64,000 bases of DNA from Lactobacillus selangorensis (GCF_001437205.1 NZ_JQAZ01000004.1:1-64000); one strand, 5' to 3'. Positions 24,744 through 34,706 are shown, numbered from the stretch's first letter. Numbers and translations are program-made. The notes: a model not told the origin generated them from the sequence alone.

Positions 24744-25553
24744 TTATGCTCCTTCTAAGTCAAGATGATGGGCCTGCAAATGGCGCAGCTGCAGCCAATC
24801 ACGTGCGATTGTATCAAACATCTCCGCTGAACCGGTCGTATAAAATTCATGCTGCGGCGCATGTGAAAAATCGCTATTGCCCAAATGGAAGTAATCAAGC
24901 AGTGTTGAGACCGTATTCACCGTTTCAGCCCCAGAATCAATCAGTTTCACTTTAGGGCCGACCACATTCTGAATAATCGGCCGCAACAGTGGATAATGAG
25001 TACACCCCATCACTAACGTATCAATGTCAGTATGCCGATATGGTCGTAACGTTTCGGCGACGACCTTTTTGGCAATCGGGGATTTGTAAGCATTGCTTTC
25101 GACAAGCGGCACAAACTTCGGTGCGGCTAAGCTCAAAACATGCGCATGCGGATCTTTGTGTTCAATCGATCGTTTGTAAGCATCGCTCTTGATGGTCCCT
25201 TCCGTTGCAATGACGCCGATTTCTTCATTTTTAGTTGCTTTGATGGCAGCTCGTGACCCTGGGCTGATGACCCCGATCACTGGAATGTCCAATTTGGACT
25301 GCAGATCGTCAAGGGCAGCGGCAGTCGCCGTATTGCAGGCAATGACAATCATTTTAACGTGCTTGGATAACAGAAAATCCGCCATTTGCCAAGCAAACTT
25401 GCGTACTTGGTCAGCTGGTCGCGGTCCATATGGCAAACGAGCCTGATCGCCAATAAAAATGACTTGTTCATTTGGCAACTGGCGTAATGATTCTTTGACG
25501 ACAGTCAGCCCGCCGACGCCCGAATCCATATACCCGATTGGTTGCTGGTTCAT
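24744..25553 (-). CDS. murI: Glutamate racemase
   Basis: A 269-residue enzyme making D-glutamate for peptidoglycan. Both catalytic cysteines are seen: Cys73 in ACNTATAAA and Cys184 in GCTHYPLL, with the N-terminal DSGVGGLTV (10-18). It is PLP-independent and cytoplasmic. ATG 25553 follows AAAAGGGG; the open frame extends to 25658 without a start signal. It is co-transcribed with the rdgB fusion. Confidence 0.95.
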   Translation of the reverse strand: MNQQPIGYMDSGVGGLTVVKESLRQLPNEQVIFIGDQARLPYGPRPADQVRKFAWQMADFLLSKHVKMIVIACNTATAAALDDLQSKLDIPVIGVISPGSRAAIKATKNEEIGVIATEGTIKSDAYKRSIEHKDPHAHVLSLAAPKFVPLVESNAYKSPIAKKVVAETLRPYRHTDIDTLVMGCTHYPLLRPIIQNVVGPKVKLIDSGAETVNTVSTLLDYFHLGNSDFSHAPQHEFYTTGSAEMFDTIARDWLQLRHLQAHHLDLEGA

Positions 25554-25719
25554 TTTTACGAAGCCCCTTTTCTGTGCAATTTTTTGAAAACCGAATGTAA
25601 ATCTGAAACTATATTGTCGCTCTTTTTCGTAAAAAAGGCAAGAAACCATTGTCTTCACGAGGAAACGTGCCCTTTTCGGAGTATAATAAAGCAGAATAAA
25701 GACTCAATGGAGGTTGATC

Positions 25720-26253
25720 ATGTCAAATCAGTTTTATGAACAGCTTATTCAGGCCAACCAAGAGGTCCCCTATTTCAGCACCGCTTTGCTGCGTGACATT
25801 TTACTGCCCAACCTTTTAGAGGATGAAACATCAGGCATTTTATACTGGGTCGGCAAAGATCTGGCTCGGCACTTGCCAGTCGCAACCCCTGATGATCTGC
25901 CGGCCTTTTTCCAGCAGGCCGCTTGGGGCGAATTAAAATTGGATCATGAAAATAAGCAGAAATTTCAGTTCACATTGAACGGTCCGATCGTTGCCAGCCG
26001 TCTGACGCAAAACAAAGAGGCCGATTTCCAATTGGAAGCCGGCTTCATCGCCCAGACTTTGCAGCAGATCGAAGAAAATGTTGTCGAAGCAAATGCTGTC
26101 GTGGATGCGAAAAAGCAAATTGTCCGTATTACAGCTCAAGCTGACCCATCCGAAAGTGTCCCCCGTGGCGATATTCAATTCCTAGATATCCCGTACTTAA
26201 CGCCGACCGAAACGGAAGAAACAGCGCCTGCACCCGATGACACAGATGAATAA
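25720..26253 (+). CDS. YslB family protein (DUF2507)
   Basis: A 177-residue cytoplasmic protein with the YslB core: an N-terminal LLRDILLPNLLEDETSGILYW typical of the family, then FFQQAAWGELKL and a mixed alpha/beta region with a Pro/Thr/Asp-rich tail. Function is unknown; the fold is related to heme-NO-binding/4-vinyl reductase-like domains. ATG 25720 is positioned by GGAGG. It is divergent from murI and ends in its own terminator. Confidence 0.75.
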   Translation: MSNQFYEQLIQANQEVPYFSTALLRDILLPNLLEDETSGILYWVGKDLARHLPVATPDDLPAFFQQAAWGELKLDHENKQKFQFTLNGPIVASRLTQNKEADFQLEAGFIAQTLQQIEENVVEANAVVDAKKQIVRITAQADPSESVPRGDIQFLDIPYLTPTETEETAPAPDDTDE

Positions 26254-26255
26254 TC

Positions 26256-26293
26256 AAAAAAAATCGCCACACGCAATCGTGTGACGATTTTTT
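26256..26293. terminator. Bidirectional terminator between yslB and dltD
   Basis: Stem AAATCGCCACACG/CGTGTGACGATTT with a 4-base loop and A/T flanks. Confidence 0.85.
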
Positions 26294-26297
26294 AGGC

Positions 26298-27575
26298 TTA
26301 CTTGGTGGTACTCATTTGATTCAAATCAGTCTGTGTCTGCCACTTCTTCGTGTAGAAACGTGACTGAATCTTGTAATTCTGCGGTTTCGCCTTGAGATCC
26401 TTCAGGAACGGACGGACACGCTGGTCAACTTGCAGCCAGCCCCGCCAGCCGATATGGATTGTATCTTCCATGAAGTACTTCTGATTGCCATCCTGAGTCA
26501 GATCATCGATGTTGTTGAAGCCCTGCGACTGCAACTGATAAGTGATCTTCCGGTCAAACTGCTGAATCATCGTATTTGATAACCCCGTGTAGTTGGCCCA
26601 CTTTTGATTGATCGGCGGGATAATAAACAGCACATCGGTGTTTTCCTTTGCAAATTGATTCAGCAGCAATTCGAAATCGGCATATTCAGGCGATGACACA
26701 TAATTGAAGTTCGTCTGCGAACCCTTCAAATGTTTGACCAACGGCTTGACCCGGTTCTGATAAAACTTTTGTTTGATGCCGAACGGGTTGCCTTTTGTCT
26801 GCTGGGCGCCCATTTGATTGGCCAATTGTTCGAGTTTGTATTCGTTATACGTCTTCGGCAGCTTGCTGGCTGCTAATTGGATTTTCGGTACGTTGTTCTT
26901 GAGGAAATCTTCGCTGAACATCGCATCTTCCTGCTTGAGCATTTTGCCCCGCAGGTCTTTGACGTAGAAGGACTGGAAACTGGTCAATTTGCGGCCTAAA
27001 GCGACATTTTCCAACGCACCGGTAACGACATCATCTGATGTCCCCGATGGAAGCTGGAGCAGCCGTTTTGCTGCGTAACGGTCTTGAGCCGTATTCTTCG
27101 CATGCGCCAAGAAATAAGCAGTCTGAACCGGTGAATAGTAAAAGTCGAACATCGACGGCCGTACGCCCTTCTTCACAAACCACTGTGGAGAAATGATGAC
27201 AACAGCCTTTTTATTTTTCATTTGATTGCCCATTGCCTGAACGGAAAAATAATGGGTTAAGGATTGCGTCCCAGCAGCCCCTAACAAAAACGGCCGATAA
27301 TTCCGTTTGTATTTAGCCGCTAAAACAGATGGGTGGAAGGAATCCATTCGGGATAACTCGGATGAACCAATGAAGGGTACATAACCTTGCTTGACGGCTT
27401 GGTCTTTGACCTTATTCCCCTTTAAAATATTTGATGACATCGAAACCGACGCGCGCCGCAGCGTAGCATTCGAAACCTTGCCAAAGCTAAAGGGTGCATA
27501 TAGAAGCAGGAGCAGTGCAGCAGCTGCTATGATAAAAGGCCCAAAGATCCGCCACAGTGACTTCCGTAATTTCAT
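26298..27575 (-). CDS. dltD: D-alanyl-lipoteichoic acid biosynthesis protein DltD
   Basis: A 425-residue membrane-anchored extracytoplasmic protein. One N-terminal transmembrane helix ([22 protein letters not shown], shown as about 10-30) precedes an SGNH-hydrolase-like domain with GSSEL (nucleophile Ser region) and a late [10 protein letters not shown] holding the Asp/His pair. It completes D-alanine transfer onto teichoic acid with DltB. The start ATGAAATTAC overlaps the dltC stop by 4 bases. It is last in dltXABCD and ends at a shared terminator. Confidence 0.94.
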   Translation of the reverse strand: MKLRKSLWRIFGPFIIAAAALLLLLYAPFSFGKVSNATLRRASVSMSSNILKGNKVKDQAVKQGYVPFIGSSELSRMDSFHPSVLAAKYKRNYRPFLLGAAGTQSLTHYFSVQAMGNQMKNKKAVVIISPQWFVKKGVRPSMFDFYYSPVQTAYFLAHAKNTAQDRYAAKRLLQLPSGTSDDVVTGALENVALGRKLTSFQSFYVKDLRGKMLKQEDAMFSEDFLKNNVPKIQLAASKLPKTYNEYKLEQLANQMGAQQTKGNPFGIKQKFYQNRVKPLVKHLKGSQTNFNYVSSPEYADFELLLNQFAKENTDVLFIIPPINQKWANYTGLSNTMIQQFDRKITYQLQSQGFNNIDDLTQDGNQKYFMEDTIHIGWRGWLQVDQRVRPFLKDLKAKPQNYKIQSRFYTKKWQTQTDLNQMSTTK

Positions 27576-27823
27576 CCTTGCATACTTTCGACTTTCGCAA
27601 TGATTTTATTCGGCGTATTCCATTGAGTGCGGTCAAATTCTGAAACGGGAACGTTGATTCCTAATTGAGATTGTAATTCAAGCAATAACTGCACCGTAGC
27701 CATGGAATCCAGCATGCCGGTTGTGAACAAATCGATGTCGGGATTCTTAGTGACTTCATCACTGCCTGTTAAGTCTGTTAAGATACTCATTACTGTGGAT
27801 TGTACATTATCATTGTCTGCCAT
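27572..27823 (-). CDS. dltC: D-alanyl carrier protein DltC
   Basis: An 83-residue acyl-carrier-like protein. The 4'-phosphopantetheine attachment serine is Ser40 in LDSMATVQ. It accepts D-alanine from DltA and presents it to DltB at the membrane. Length and four-helix layout match the family. AGAAAGAGG precedes the ATG; its stop overlaps dltD. Confidence 0.95.
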   Translation of the reverse strand: MADNDNVQSTVMSILTDLTGSDEVTKNPDIDLFTTGMLDSMATVQLLLELQSQLGINVPVSEFDRTQWNTPNKIIAKVESMQG

Positions 27824-27848
27824 TTTAAAAACCTCTTTCTATATTTTT

Positions 27849-29063
27849 TTAATGGAACCAAAGTGTATCTAAGAAACCTGAGAAAATTAAGAAACTGAAA
27901 CATACAGTGTTAAAGGTAAAGAAGACCGCCATCGCATACGTAAACTTGTTGGATGGGAACATCCCCTTATGCCGTTTCTTGAAACGAATCCAAGCATCGG
28001 TCAGAATCATCGCACAGGCATGGAAAATCCCGTAAGCGATGTAATACCATGTCTCGCCATGCCAGAAGCCCATAATCAGGAACAACAGGATATAGCCAAC
28101 GTTGGCGGTTGTAATCCGGCTCTTGAACAACTTGTGCTTCATCGCAAAGAAGACAAACCGCATATAGATGTAATCACGGAACCAGAACGACAACGTCATA
28201 TGCCAGCGATTCCAGAAGTCTTTGACGTTGTGGGCAATGGCCGGTTTGTTAAAGTTAATCGGCGTTTCGATGCCCATAAAGTAGCTGACCCCGATTGCAA
28301 ATAAACTGTAACCGGCAAAGTCGAAGAACAAGTAGCAGCTATAGACATACATGTAACCAACCAGGCCCCATGAAATATCTAGGAAGCCGCCCCGTGAAAT
28401 CATCGCCAAGTGAGCCACCTGCGGCAACAGCAGTGTTCCGAACAAGTAGCCTAACAAGAATTTATAGAAGAAGCCCAGCATAATGTTGTGGAACCCCTTG
28501 CCCATCAATTCAAGATACTTTTCACGGGAAGGTACGCTGTCATAATCTTTGACGAAACGCCGGTATCGATCGATCGGCCCTGACGAAATCGTTGGGAAGA
28601 AGAATAGGAACTGGATGTATTTAACGGCATCAAACGTTTTGATGACCCCATCCCGTGTTTCCATAATGTAACCGACCACTTTGAAGGTCAAATAACTGAT
28701 CCCCAAGAAACCTAATAACGATGGATTCGGGCTGAATAACGGTGTCATCTTAACGACCACTAGTGGCGCAATCGCCAGCACAACGGCTAAGACAAAGAGC
28801 GGCGTGCTGTTTTTGTTTTTGGAATTGGTGCGGTAACGAAGGTAGAGCCAGCTAAGCAGGACTTCATAAATTCCGTAACCGATCAGCGCAATTCCCTGGT
28901 GAATCTTATTGCCATCGAAGATCAGCACCAAGAAGATGAATGAAACCAGTGTGCCGTACCAGTAAAGGCGTTTCCCATTGAGTAACCCAATGATCAATGG
29001 AAGCAGTGCCACGCCCAAAATGGCGAAGTACATCGGGTTTGCATACGGTTGTAAATTAATCAT
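27849..29063 (-). CDS. dltB: D-alanyl transfer MBOAT protein DltB
   Basis: A 404-residue MBOAT-family membrane protein with about 11 hydrophobic segments. The signature region contains FWNRWHMTLSFWFRDYIY and the catalytic His in MGFWHGETWYYIAYG. It moves D-alanine from DltC across the membrane toward DltD and lipoteichoic acid. Its start overlaps the dltA stop (ATGA), showing tight coupling. Confidence 0.95.
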   Translation of the reverse strand: MINLQPYANPMYFAILGVALLPLIIGLLNGKRLYWYGTLVSFIFLVLIFDGNKIHQGIALIGYGIYEVLLSWLYLRYRTNSKNKNSTPLFVLAVVLAIAPLVVVKMTPLFSPNPSLLGFLGISYLTFKVVGYIMETRDGVIKTFDAVKYIQFLFFFPTISSGPIDRYRRFVKDYDSVPSREKYLELMGKGFHNIMLGFFYKFLLGYLFGTLLLPQVAHLAMISRGGFLDISWGLVGYMYVYSCYLFFDFAGYSLFAIGVSYFMGIETPINFNKPAIAHNVKDFWNRWHMTLSFWFRDYIYMRFVFFAMKHKLFKSRITTANVGYILLFLIMGFWHGETWYYIAYGIFHACAMILTDAWIRFKKRHKGMFPSNKFTYAMAVFFTFNTVCFSFLIFSGFLDTLWFH

Positions 29064-30583
29064 TTGTTGACCTCTGCGATCAAGGCCTTCCGATCGACTT
29101 TACCATTCGCAGTGAGTGGTAACTGATCACGGAAAACAAACCGTTTCGGGATCATGTAGGACATGACCTCCTGGCCGAGTTCTTTCTTGATTGCCTGGGT
29201 CAAAGCAAATTCATCTTTAAAATCATTCTGGTTCGGAACGACATACGCCACGATTTGAGTGACCTGGTGGGCCGCATTATATTTCGGTGCGGTGGTCGCT
29301 TGTTTGACATATTTGACTTGGTCGAGGTTGTGGTCGATATCTTCGAGTTCGATCCGATAGCCATGTAATTTAACTTGGAAATCGGTCCGGCCCCGATAGA
29401 AGAACAAGCCCTTGTCGTTCACAAAGCCTAAATCGCCGGAACGATAAGCCTGCTGGCCGTCTTCTGTAAAGAAGGCTTTTTCGGTCTTGGCAGGATTATT
29501 GAGATACCCCTTCGAAACACTGGGGCCGGCAATATACAGCTCGCCGGTCGTGCCCGGTTTAACCGCTGCCCCCTGTTCATCGACGACCCAGATTTTCATA
29601 TCTTCCTTGGCATAGCCAATCGGCAGCCGTTCGTAATCCTTCAAAATTTCAGGTGTTAACTTAACACCCGTCACGGCAACGGTCGTTTCCGTTGGACCAT
29701 AGGTATTATAAATTTCGGCGTCTGGGAACCGTTTCTGCAAGTTTGCGGCCGTCTTATTGGTCAATTCCTCACCGCAGAACAGAAAGTGCGTCAAATCCGG
29801 ATAATGAGCTGCATCAAAGGTTGGTTCGAGCAGACAGATTTCGACAAACGATGGCGTTGAAACCCATTCGTTGATTTTAAGATTCGGCAGCACTTCGAAT
29901 AATTTCTTAAAGTTTTCGGTGACCGCTCGTGGCAGTGCGGATAATTTACCGCCTAACACTAACGTTGGATAAAGATCCATAACAGATAAGTCAAAGGAAT
30001 ACGGCGCTTGTGACAAAGCATGAACCCCTTCGTGGAGGTCAAAATCATTCACGGCCCAATTGACATAACTCAGCAAATTGGCGTGACTAATTTGCACCCC
30101 TTTTGGCAAACCGGTTGTGCCTGAAGTAAAAATAATATAATAATTATCAGCGCCGGCAACAGCTTTGTCATGGTCATAGCCATCGGTGCCAGTTTGAACA
30201 GCAGCGGCCAAATCTGCATGGGTAAAGTTTTTCAGATCGGGCATTTCAATCGGCAAATCGGCCACAGCGACCACTGCCGCTGGATGTGCGATCGAATCGA
30301 TCTGTGTTAACCGTTCGTTTGGAGAATGTGTATCCACTGGGATGTAAGCATGTCCCGATTTGACTAAGCCTAAGAAGGTGACAATCATCTCGAAGGTCTG
30401 ACCCCCGAATACCATTACGGGTGCTCCATCCGGCAGCTCACTCTGTGCAAAATACTGCGCCAAGTGATCGGATTTTGTTTTTAACTCGCCATAGGTATTC
30501 GTATCTTGACCGTAAATGTAGCAAATGCGCTCAGGATCGGTTTCCCCATAGTGATCAATTGCTGTAATTATATTGTCGATCAT
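29060..30583 (-). CDS. dltA: D-alanine--D-alanyl carrier protein ligase DltA
   Basis: A 507-residue ANL-superfamily adenylating enzyme loading D-Ala on DltC with ATP. Signatures: IIFTSGTTGLPKG, NTYGPTETTV, YRSGDLG and a final NGKVDRKAL with the catalytic Lys. ATG 30583 lies 8 bases after GGGAGG; a TTG one codon upstream is less well placed. The gene follows dltX by 26 bp. Confidence 0.96.
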   Translation of the reverse strand: MIDNIITAIDHYGETDPERICYIYGQDTNTYGELKTKSDHLAQYFAQSELPDGAPVMVFGGQTFEMIVTFLGLVKSGHAYIPVDTHSPNERLTQIDSIAHPAAVVAVADLPIEMPDLKNFTHADLAAAVQTGTDGYDHDKAVAGADNYYIIFTSGTTGLPKGVQISHANLLSYVNWAVNDFDLHEGVHALSQAPYSFDLSVMDLYPTLVLGGKLSALPRAVTENFKKLFEVLPNLKINEWVSTPSFVEICLLEPTFDAAHYPDLTHFLFCGEELTNKTAANLQKRFPDAEIYNTYGPTETTVAVTGVKLTPEILKDYERLPIGYAKEDMKIWVVDEQGAAVKPGTTGELYIAGPSVSKGYLNNPAKTEKAFFTEDGQQAYRSGDLGFVNDKGLFFYRGRTDFQVKLHGYRIELEDIDHNLDQVKYVKQATTAPKYNAAHQVTQIVAYVVPNQNDFKDEFALTQAIKKELGQEVMSYMIPKRFVFRDQLPLTANGKVDRKALIAEVNK

Positions 30584-30609
30584 CAAAGACGCCTCCCATC
30601 TTTCCCGAA

Positions 30610-30759
30610 TTAAAATTCGTTATAAATAAATTTACTATTATTGATTCCGCTATAGCTGTACAAGTAGACAAGCGCCAGCAAAATTAGGAAATAAACAACT
30701 GTTTTGAACCAAAATTGAAAAGTTGCATTTTGCCAAAGTGCTTTTAATTTTTTTGGCAT
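30610..30759 (-). CDS. dltX: DltX, small membrane protein of the dlt operon
   Basis: A 49-residue protein below usual gene-calling size. It reads MPKKLKALWQ at the start, one transmembrane helix (TVVYFLILLALVYLYSY, about 20-36) and the conserved C-terminal end FIYNEF followed by TAA. This is the small Dlt protein found at the head of dlt operons, needed for D-alanylation and shown in other species to act as the C-terminal acyl relay on the DltB/DltD side. GCGGGGAAAACG precedes the ATG. Confidence 0.9.
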   Translation of the reverse strand: MPKKLKALWQNATFQFWFKTVVYFLILLALVYLYSYSGINNSKFIYNEF

Positions 30760-30815
30760 CGTTTTCCCCGCCTCACAATCCGCAAAGACTTGTTCTTAAT
30801 GCATTTGTTACTTCA

Positions 30816-30880
30816 ATTATAATTGGGTTATGAAAAAAGGCCACTGAAAAGCTGTCACATACGACTAACATTTTTGTCAC
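30816..30880 (-). promoter_or_regulatory. dlt promoter region with paired TGTCAC motifs
   Basis: A perfect TATAAT (30821-30816) lacks a good -35. Upstream on the plus strand TGTCAC occurs at 30853-30858 and 30875-30880, a 22-bp (two-turn) period, as for OmpR-type response regulators. Regulator identity is not visible. Confidence 0.35.
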
Positions 30881-30918
30881 TTCAGCGGGTCCCGATCGCC
30901 CCTACATCTTTATCATAC

Positions 30919-30969
30919 AAAAAAAGTGTGCTCACAGTGTAAATAACGCACTGTAAACACACTCTTTTT
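30919..30969. terminator. Terminator of trxA
   Basis: Long stem AGTGTGCTCACAGTG/CACTGTAAACACACT with A/T runs on both sides. Confidence 0.8.
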
Positions 30970-30981
30970 GATGAAAACCGC

Positions 30982-31296
30982 TTAAGCCGTATATTTGTTT
31001 AAAATATCCTCAAGCTGGTCTGCAGAATGGTAGCCGACGATTCGATCGACGACTTGACCGTCCTTCTTGACGAGCAAGGTTGGAATCGCCATGATGCCAA
31101 AGCTTTCTGGTGTCTTCGGATTGGCATCGACATCCATCTTGGAGAATTTTACCTTGTTATCCTTGGTCGATAATTCTTCGATGACAGGTGACTGCATCTT
31201 ACAAGGACCACACCAAGTTGCCCAAAAGTCGGTCAATGTGACGCCCTGACTCGTCTTTTCTTCGAAATCCTGATCCGTAACAACTTCAACAGCCAT
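30982..31296 (-). CDS. trxA: Thioredoxin
   Basis: A 104-residue cytosolic thioredoxin with the redox motif ATWCGPCK (Cys29, Cys32), FSKMDVDANP and the cis-Pro in MAIPTLLV. It reduces disulfides using TrxB. ATG 31296 follows GAGGGAGTG. It is downstream of mutS2, separated by 130 bp, an adjacency common in Firmicutes. Confidence 0.95.
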   Translation of the reverse strand: MAVEVVTDQDFEEKTSQGVTLTDFWATWCGPCKMQSPVIEELSTKDNKVKFSKMDVDANPKTPESFGIMAIPTLLVKKDGQVVDRIVGYHSADQLEDILNKYTA

Positions 31297-31426
31297 TCTG
31301 ATCACTCCCTCTTTGAATTTGATTGCAAACAATCAATTTAATAAAATAAATTATACGCCTGCCGGTGCAAAGATGCAACGATTTTGCTTACAAATAGTAA
31401 ATAATTTTGAAATTACCTCAGAACAT

Positions 31427-33790
31427 CTATTTGAAAGTCACGATTGTGGCCCCAGTTCCGCCAGCATTGGCCGGTGCATAGGCATATTTGGCGACTTCCC
31501 GATTCTTCTTCAGATATTCCTGAACCCCTTTACGGATTGCACCGGTCCCCATGCCATGAATAATCGTGACTTCATGAAGATTGGCTAATAAGGCCGCATC
31601 GATATATTGGTCAAGGTCGCCCATGGCCTGTTCATACCGTTCGCCCCGCAAGTCCAATGTCGTCGAAACATGATTATTAGCCCCGCCAATCACAGTTGCC
31701 ACATTCTGTGTCGCCTGTTTTTCTGGCTGCAGCGCGATTTTTTCGAGATCCTTGGTCGCAACTTTCATCTTCAGAATTCCAAGCTGAACCTGCCAATGAT
31801 TTTTGTCAACTTGTTCCAGCAGAACCCCATTTTGTCCATAGGGAATGACCCGCACATCATCGCCGGCATGCAAAGCTTGTTTGGCTTTCTCACGCCGTAA
31901 GACACGATTCTGTGGTAACGGCTGTTCCTGATGCAGATTTTTCAGCTGCGTCTGGGCATCAATCAGCTTATTTTCTTTGACATTGCCTTGCTGGTTTTTC
32001 TGCATATCACGAAGATCAGCAACAATTTTGTCGGCCTTTTTCTGCGCTTTTTCGACCTTGCGATTGGCCTTCTCACGTGCCTGTTCCAGCTGGGCATCCC
32101 GTTCCTTCTGGAAATCCTGATAGGCACTGGCCAGTTGCTGGTGCAAGGTGGTTGCTTCGGCTAACTGCTTCTGTAAATCGGTGTATTCATCGGCGGATTG
32201 CTTGCGCTGTTTCTCCAAATCGCCGATCATATCGTTCAAATCCTGCGTGTCGGTCGCAATCAATTGTTTGGCCCGGTCGACGATCGACTGGTCCAATCCT
32301 AATTTAAGCGAAATATCAAAGGCATTACTACGACCAGGGACGCCGATCAGCAGTTTATACGTCGGTTGCAGGGTTTCAACATCGAATTCCATGCTGGCGT
32401 TGACAGTGCCAGGCGTGTTGTAACCATAAACTTTGAGCTCCGGATAATGGGTCGTCGCCACTACGTAAGCGCCAACCATCCCAATCTGATCCAGAATGGA
32501 AATGGCTAATGCAGCCCCTTCCTGCGGATCCGTCCCAGCACCGACTTCATCAAGCAGGACCAAACTATTTGCATCCATTGCATGGAGGATGCGAATCGTA
32601 TTGTCCATATGGGCTGAGAAGGTACTTAAATTCTGCTCGATCGACTGTTCATCGCCGATATCAGCAAACACATCGGAGAAAATCCCCACTTGGCTTTCTT
32701 CAGCCGCCGGAATAAACAAACCGGATTGGGCCATCAATTGAACCAGTCCTAATGTTTTCAGCGTGATGGTCTTCCCACCGGTATTCGGACCGGTAACCAC
32801 GATGGCCTGGAAGTCTTTGCCCAAATAAATATCATTGGCCACCACTCGGTCCATTGGAATCAACGGGTGCCGGGCTTGATGAAGGTTGATATTATTTTCA
32901 GGATTCAAAAGTGGCTCAGTGGCTTTGATTTCCTTTGCATATTTGGCCTTAGCGTTCATAAAATCGAATTGTCCCAAAATCTGGGCATTCTTCCAAATAT
33001 CCTGACGATACGGAGCCACTTCAGCCGACAAAGCTGCCAAAACACGCTGAACTTCCCGTTGTTCCGCCAATTCCTGTTCACGGAGCTTATTATTTAATTC
33101 CATGACACTCTGCGGCTCGATAAACAGCGTCTGCCCGGTCGCACTCTGGTCATGCACGACACCGCCGAAATGGCCCCGATACTCAGCCCGCACCGGAATG
33201 ACATAGCGATCGTTCCGAATGGTAATGATCGGATCACTCAAATATTTGGCTTCGTTGCCACGTGTGTAGCTCTCCATCTTGCCCCGAATCTGGCCTTCGA
33301 GCTGCTGAATGCCACGCCGCAAGTATTTCAACTGTGACGACGCTTCATCGGTGACACTGCCATCGTCTTCGATCGACGTATGAATCTTACGAGTAATTGC
33401 TGGCAGCGTCACTAACTGATCCCGCAGTTTGTAAGTCATCCGCAATTCGATTTCATTTTCTTCCAACTCATCGATAAAATCGACGACGGCATCGGTCGTC
33501 CGCAGAATCTTGCCTAATTGCGCCAGTTCTTTACCATTCAGCTGGGCCCCAATGTCGAGCCGTTTCAGCTGTGTGCGGATGTTGTCTAATTTCGGCAGCG
33601 GAATTCCGCCTTTGAGCCGTAAAATATCCGCCCCATCTTTTGTTTCATCTAATTCATTTTGAATCTGGGCCGCATCGCTGCCTGGTTTCAAATCACGGAC
33701 TTGTTCGTCCCCAAAGGCCGTGACCGTATACTTTTCAACGGCTTGTTTGATTTTATCGTATTCAAGGGTTGTGAGTACTTTTTGATTCAT
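31427..33790 (-). CDS. mutS2: Endonuclease MutS2
   Basis: A 787-residue protein. It lacks the MutS mismatch-reading domain; the core and ATPase domains have VVTGPNTGGKTITLKT (Walker A, near 330), LVLLDEVGAGTDP (Walker B) and ATTHYPEL. A coiled-coil/KOW linker follows, and the last 80 residues are a Smr nuclease domain (LDLRGERYEQAM, IIHGMGTGAIRKG). The family suppresses recombination and in B. subtilis rescues collided ribosomes. It is in the zapA-cvpA-mutS2-trxA order. Confidence 0.95.
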   Translation of the reverse strand: MNQKVLTTLEYDKIKQAVEKYTVTAFGDEQVRDLKPGSDAAQIQNELDETKDGADILRLKGGIPLPKLDNIRTQLKRLDIGAQLNGKELAQLGKILRTTDAVVDFIDELEENEIELRMTYKLRDQLVTLPAITRKIHTSIEDDGSVTDEASSQLKYLRRGIQQLEGQIRGKMESYTRGNEAKYLSDPIITIRNDRYVIPVRAEYRGHFGGVVHDQSATGQTLFIEPQSVMELNNKLREQELAEQREVQRVLAALSAEVAPYRQDIWKNAQILGQFDFMNAKAKYAKEIKATEPLLNPENNINLHQARHPLIPMDRVVANDIYLGKDFQAIVVTGPNTGGKTITLKTLGLVQLMAQSGLFIPAAEESQVGIFSDVFADIGDEQSIEQNLSTFSAHMDNTIRILHAMDANSLVLLDEVGAGTDPQEGAALAISILDQIGMVGAYVVATTHYPELKVYGYNTPGTVNASMEFDVETLQPTYKLLIGVPGRSNAFDISLKLGLDQSIVDRAKQLIATDTQDLNDMIGDLEKQRKQSADEYTDLQKQLAEATTLHQQLASAYQDFQKERDAQLEQAREKANRKVEKAQKKADKIVADLRDMQKNQQGNVKENKLIDAQTQLKNLHQEQPLPQNRVLRREKAKQALHAGDDVRVIPYGQNGVLLEQVDKNHWQVQLGILKMKVATKDLEKIALQPEKQATQNVATVIGGANNHVSTTLDLRGERYEQAMGDLDQYIDAALLANLHEVTIIHGMGTGAIRKGVQEYLKKNREVAKYAYAPANAGGTGATIVTFK

Positions 33791-33802
33791 GTTTTCATCT
33801 CC

Positions 33803-33837
33803 AAAAAGGAGGCTGAGACAAAGAGCGTCTCAGCCTC
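33803..33837 (-). terminator. Terminator after cvpA
   Basis: Perfect 11-bp stem GAGGCTGAGAC/GTCTCAGCCTC with five T's on the minus strand. It separates the zapA-cvpA unit from mutS2. Confidence 0.7.
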
Positions 33838-33886
33838 GGTACCGTGTTGCTTATCCTGTTTTAAATAAATTCCGGTCAAGTGTGCC

Positions 33887-34426
33887 CTATTTTAAAAGCC
33901 ACCATGTCCAGATTTGGTGCGAAAGGATTGGCGTGTGCTGAATCATCAGACCGGCCAAAAAAGAATGGGCCAGCAATGACTGAATGGCCGTGATCGGAAT
34001 GACGGCGAGCAGCGACAGCACCAGTGTAATGCCACAATAAACGACTAAGAAGCCTAACAGACCGCCGCCAATATGGTTGATATGTTTTTTAAACGGAACG
34101 TAAGTCAACTGGTGGAAAAAGATGGCGACGAACCGTGTCACCAGCCAGCCGGCAAAGAGAATCATCAAAAAGGCGATTCCAGCATAAAACGATTTATCCA
34201 GCGTTAACCCGACTTTAGAACTAAAGAAGGTAAAATCACTGGCTAATGTCGCCGACGGATAAGGAATCCATAATTCAAGACTCGGTCCGAGCTGCCGAAA
34301 GAACAGCCGCGCCAATCCGAATGAAAGCAAGTAGCCGATCGTATAAACCAGCTGCAAGGCAATTCCACGCCGTGCGCCCGCATAAATTGCATATAACAAC
34401 AAAATGATTATCAGTAAATCTAACAT
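33887..34426 (-). CDS. CvpA family membrane protein
   Basis: A 179-residue protein with four hydrophobic helices: start MLDLLIIILLLYAIYAGARR, then LVYTIGYLLSFGLARLF, FLMILFAGWLVTRFVAIF and LGFLVVYCGITLVLSLLAVI. Layout and the GARRG turn match CvpA/YshB, a small membrane family linked to envelope homeostasis and, in E. coli, colicin V export. It is 25 bp downstream of zapA. Confidence 0.85.
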   Translation of the reverse strand: MLDLLIIILLLYAIYAGARRGIALQLVYTIGYLLSFGLARLFFRQLGPSLELWIPYPSATLASDFTFFSSKVGLTLDKSFYAGIAFLMILFAGWLVTRFVAIFFHQLTYVPFKKHINHIGGGLLGFLVVYCGITLVLSLLAVIPITAIQSLLAHSFLAGLMIQHTPILSHQIWTWWLLK

Positions 34427-34451
34427 AGAGTGGCTCCCTTTTCCCTAAGAA

Positions 34452-34706
34452 TTACGCCTGCGAGGTCGGTTCGTCCTCCTGCGCATCCAGTTGCTTTTTC
34501 AGATTCAATTCATCCGAAACTGCGTTGAAAGCGATCAGGATCGCCGCATCCTCTTTGGAAATCCCAGGTGAGAGGCGTTTGATCTCTGTTAATTGTTCAT
34601 TTACTAAAGAAGTTACAGCCGCCATATGGGCATCGCTCCCTGGTCCAATCATCAGGTAGCTCTTTCCGTCAATTTCGGCTTTATACCGCCGTTTCTCTTC
34701 TGGCAT
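34452..34706 (-). CDS. zapA: Cell division protein ZapA
   Basis: An 84-residue protein that binds and bundles FtsZ at the division ring. N-terminal beta-rich EIDGKSYLMIGPGSDAHM and the C-terminal helix ISKEDAAILIAFNAVSDELNL match ZapA of Firmicutes. The adjacent cvpA/mutS2 is the usual context. Confidence 0.88.
   Translation of the reverse strand: MPEEKRRYKAEIDGKSYLMIGPGSDAHMAAVTSLVNEQLTEIKRLSPGISKEDAAILIAFNAVSDELNLKKQLDAQEDEPTSQA

Noticed and set aside
33803-33837. Third copy of the dispersed repeat
   Set aside because: Shares only the short GAGGCTG start with the copy at 48752; the rest is an ordinary terminator hairpin.
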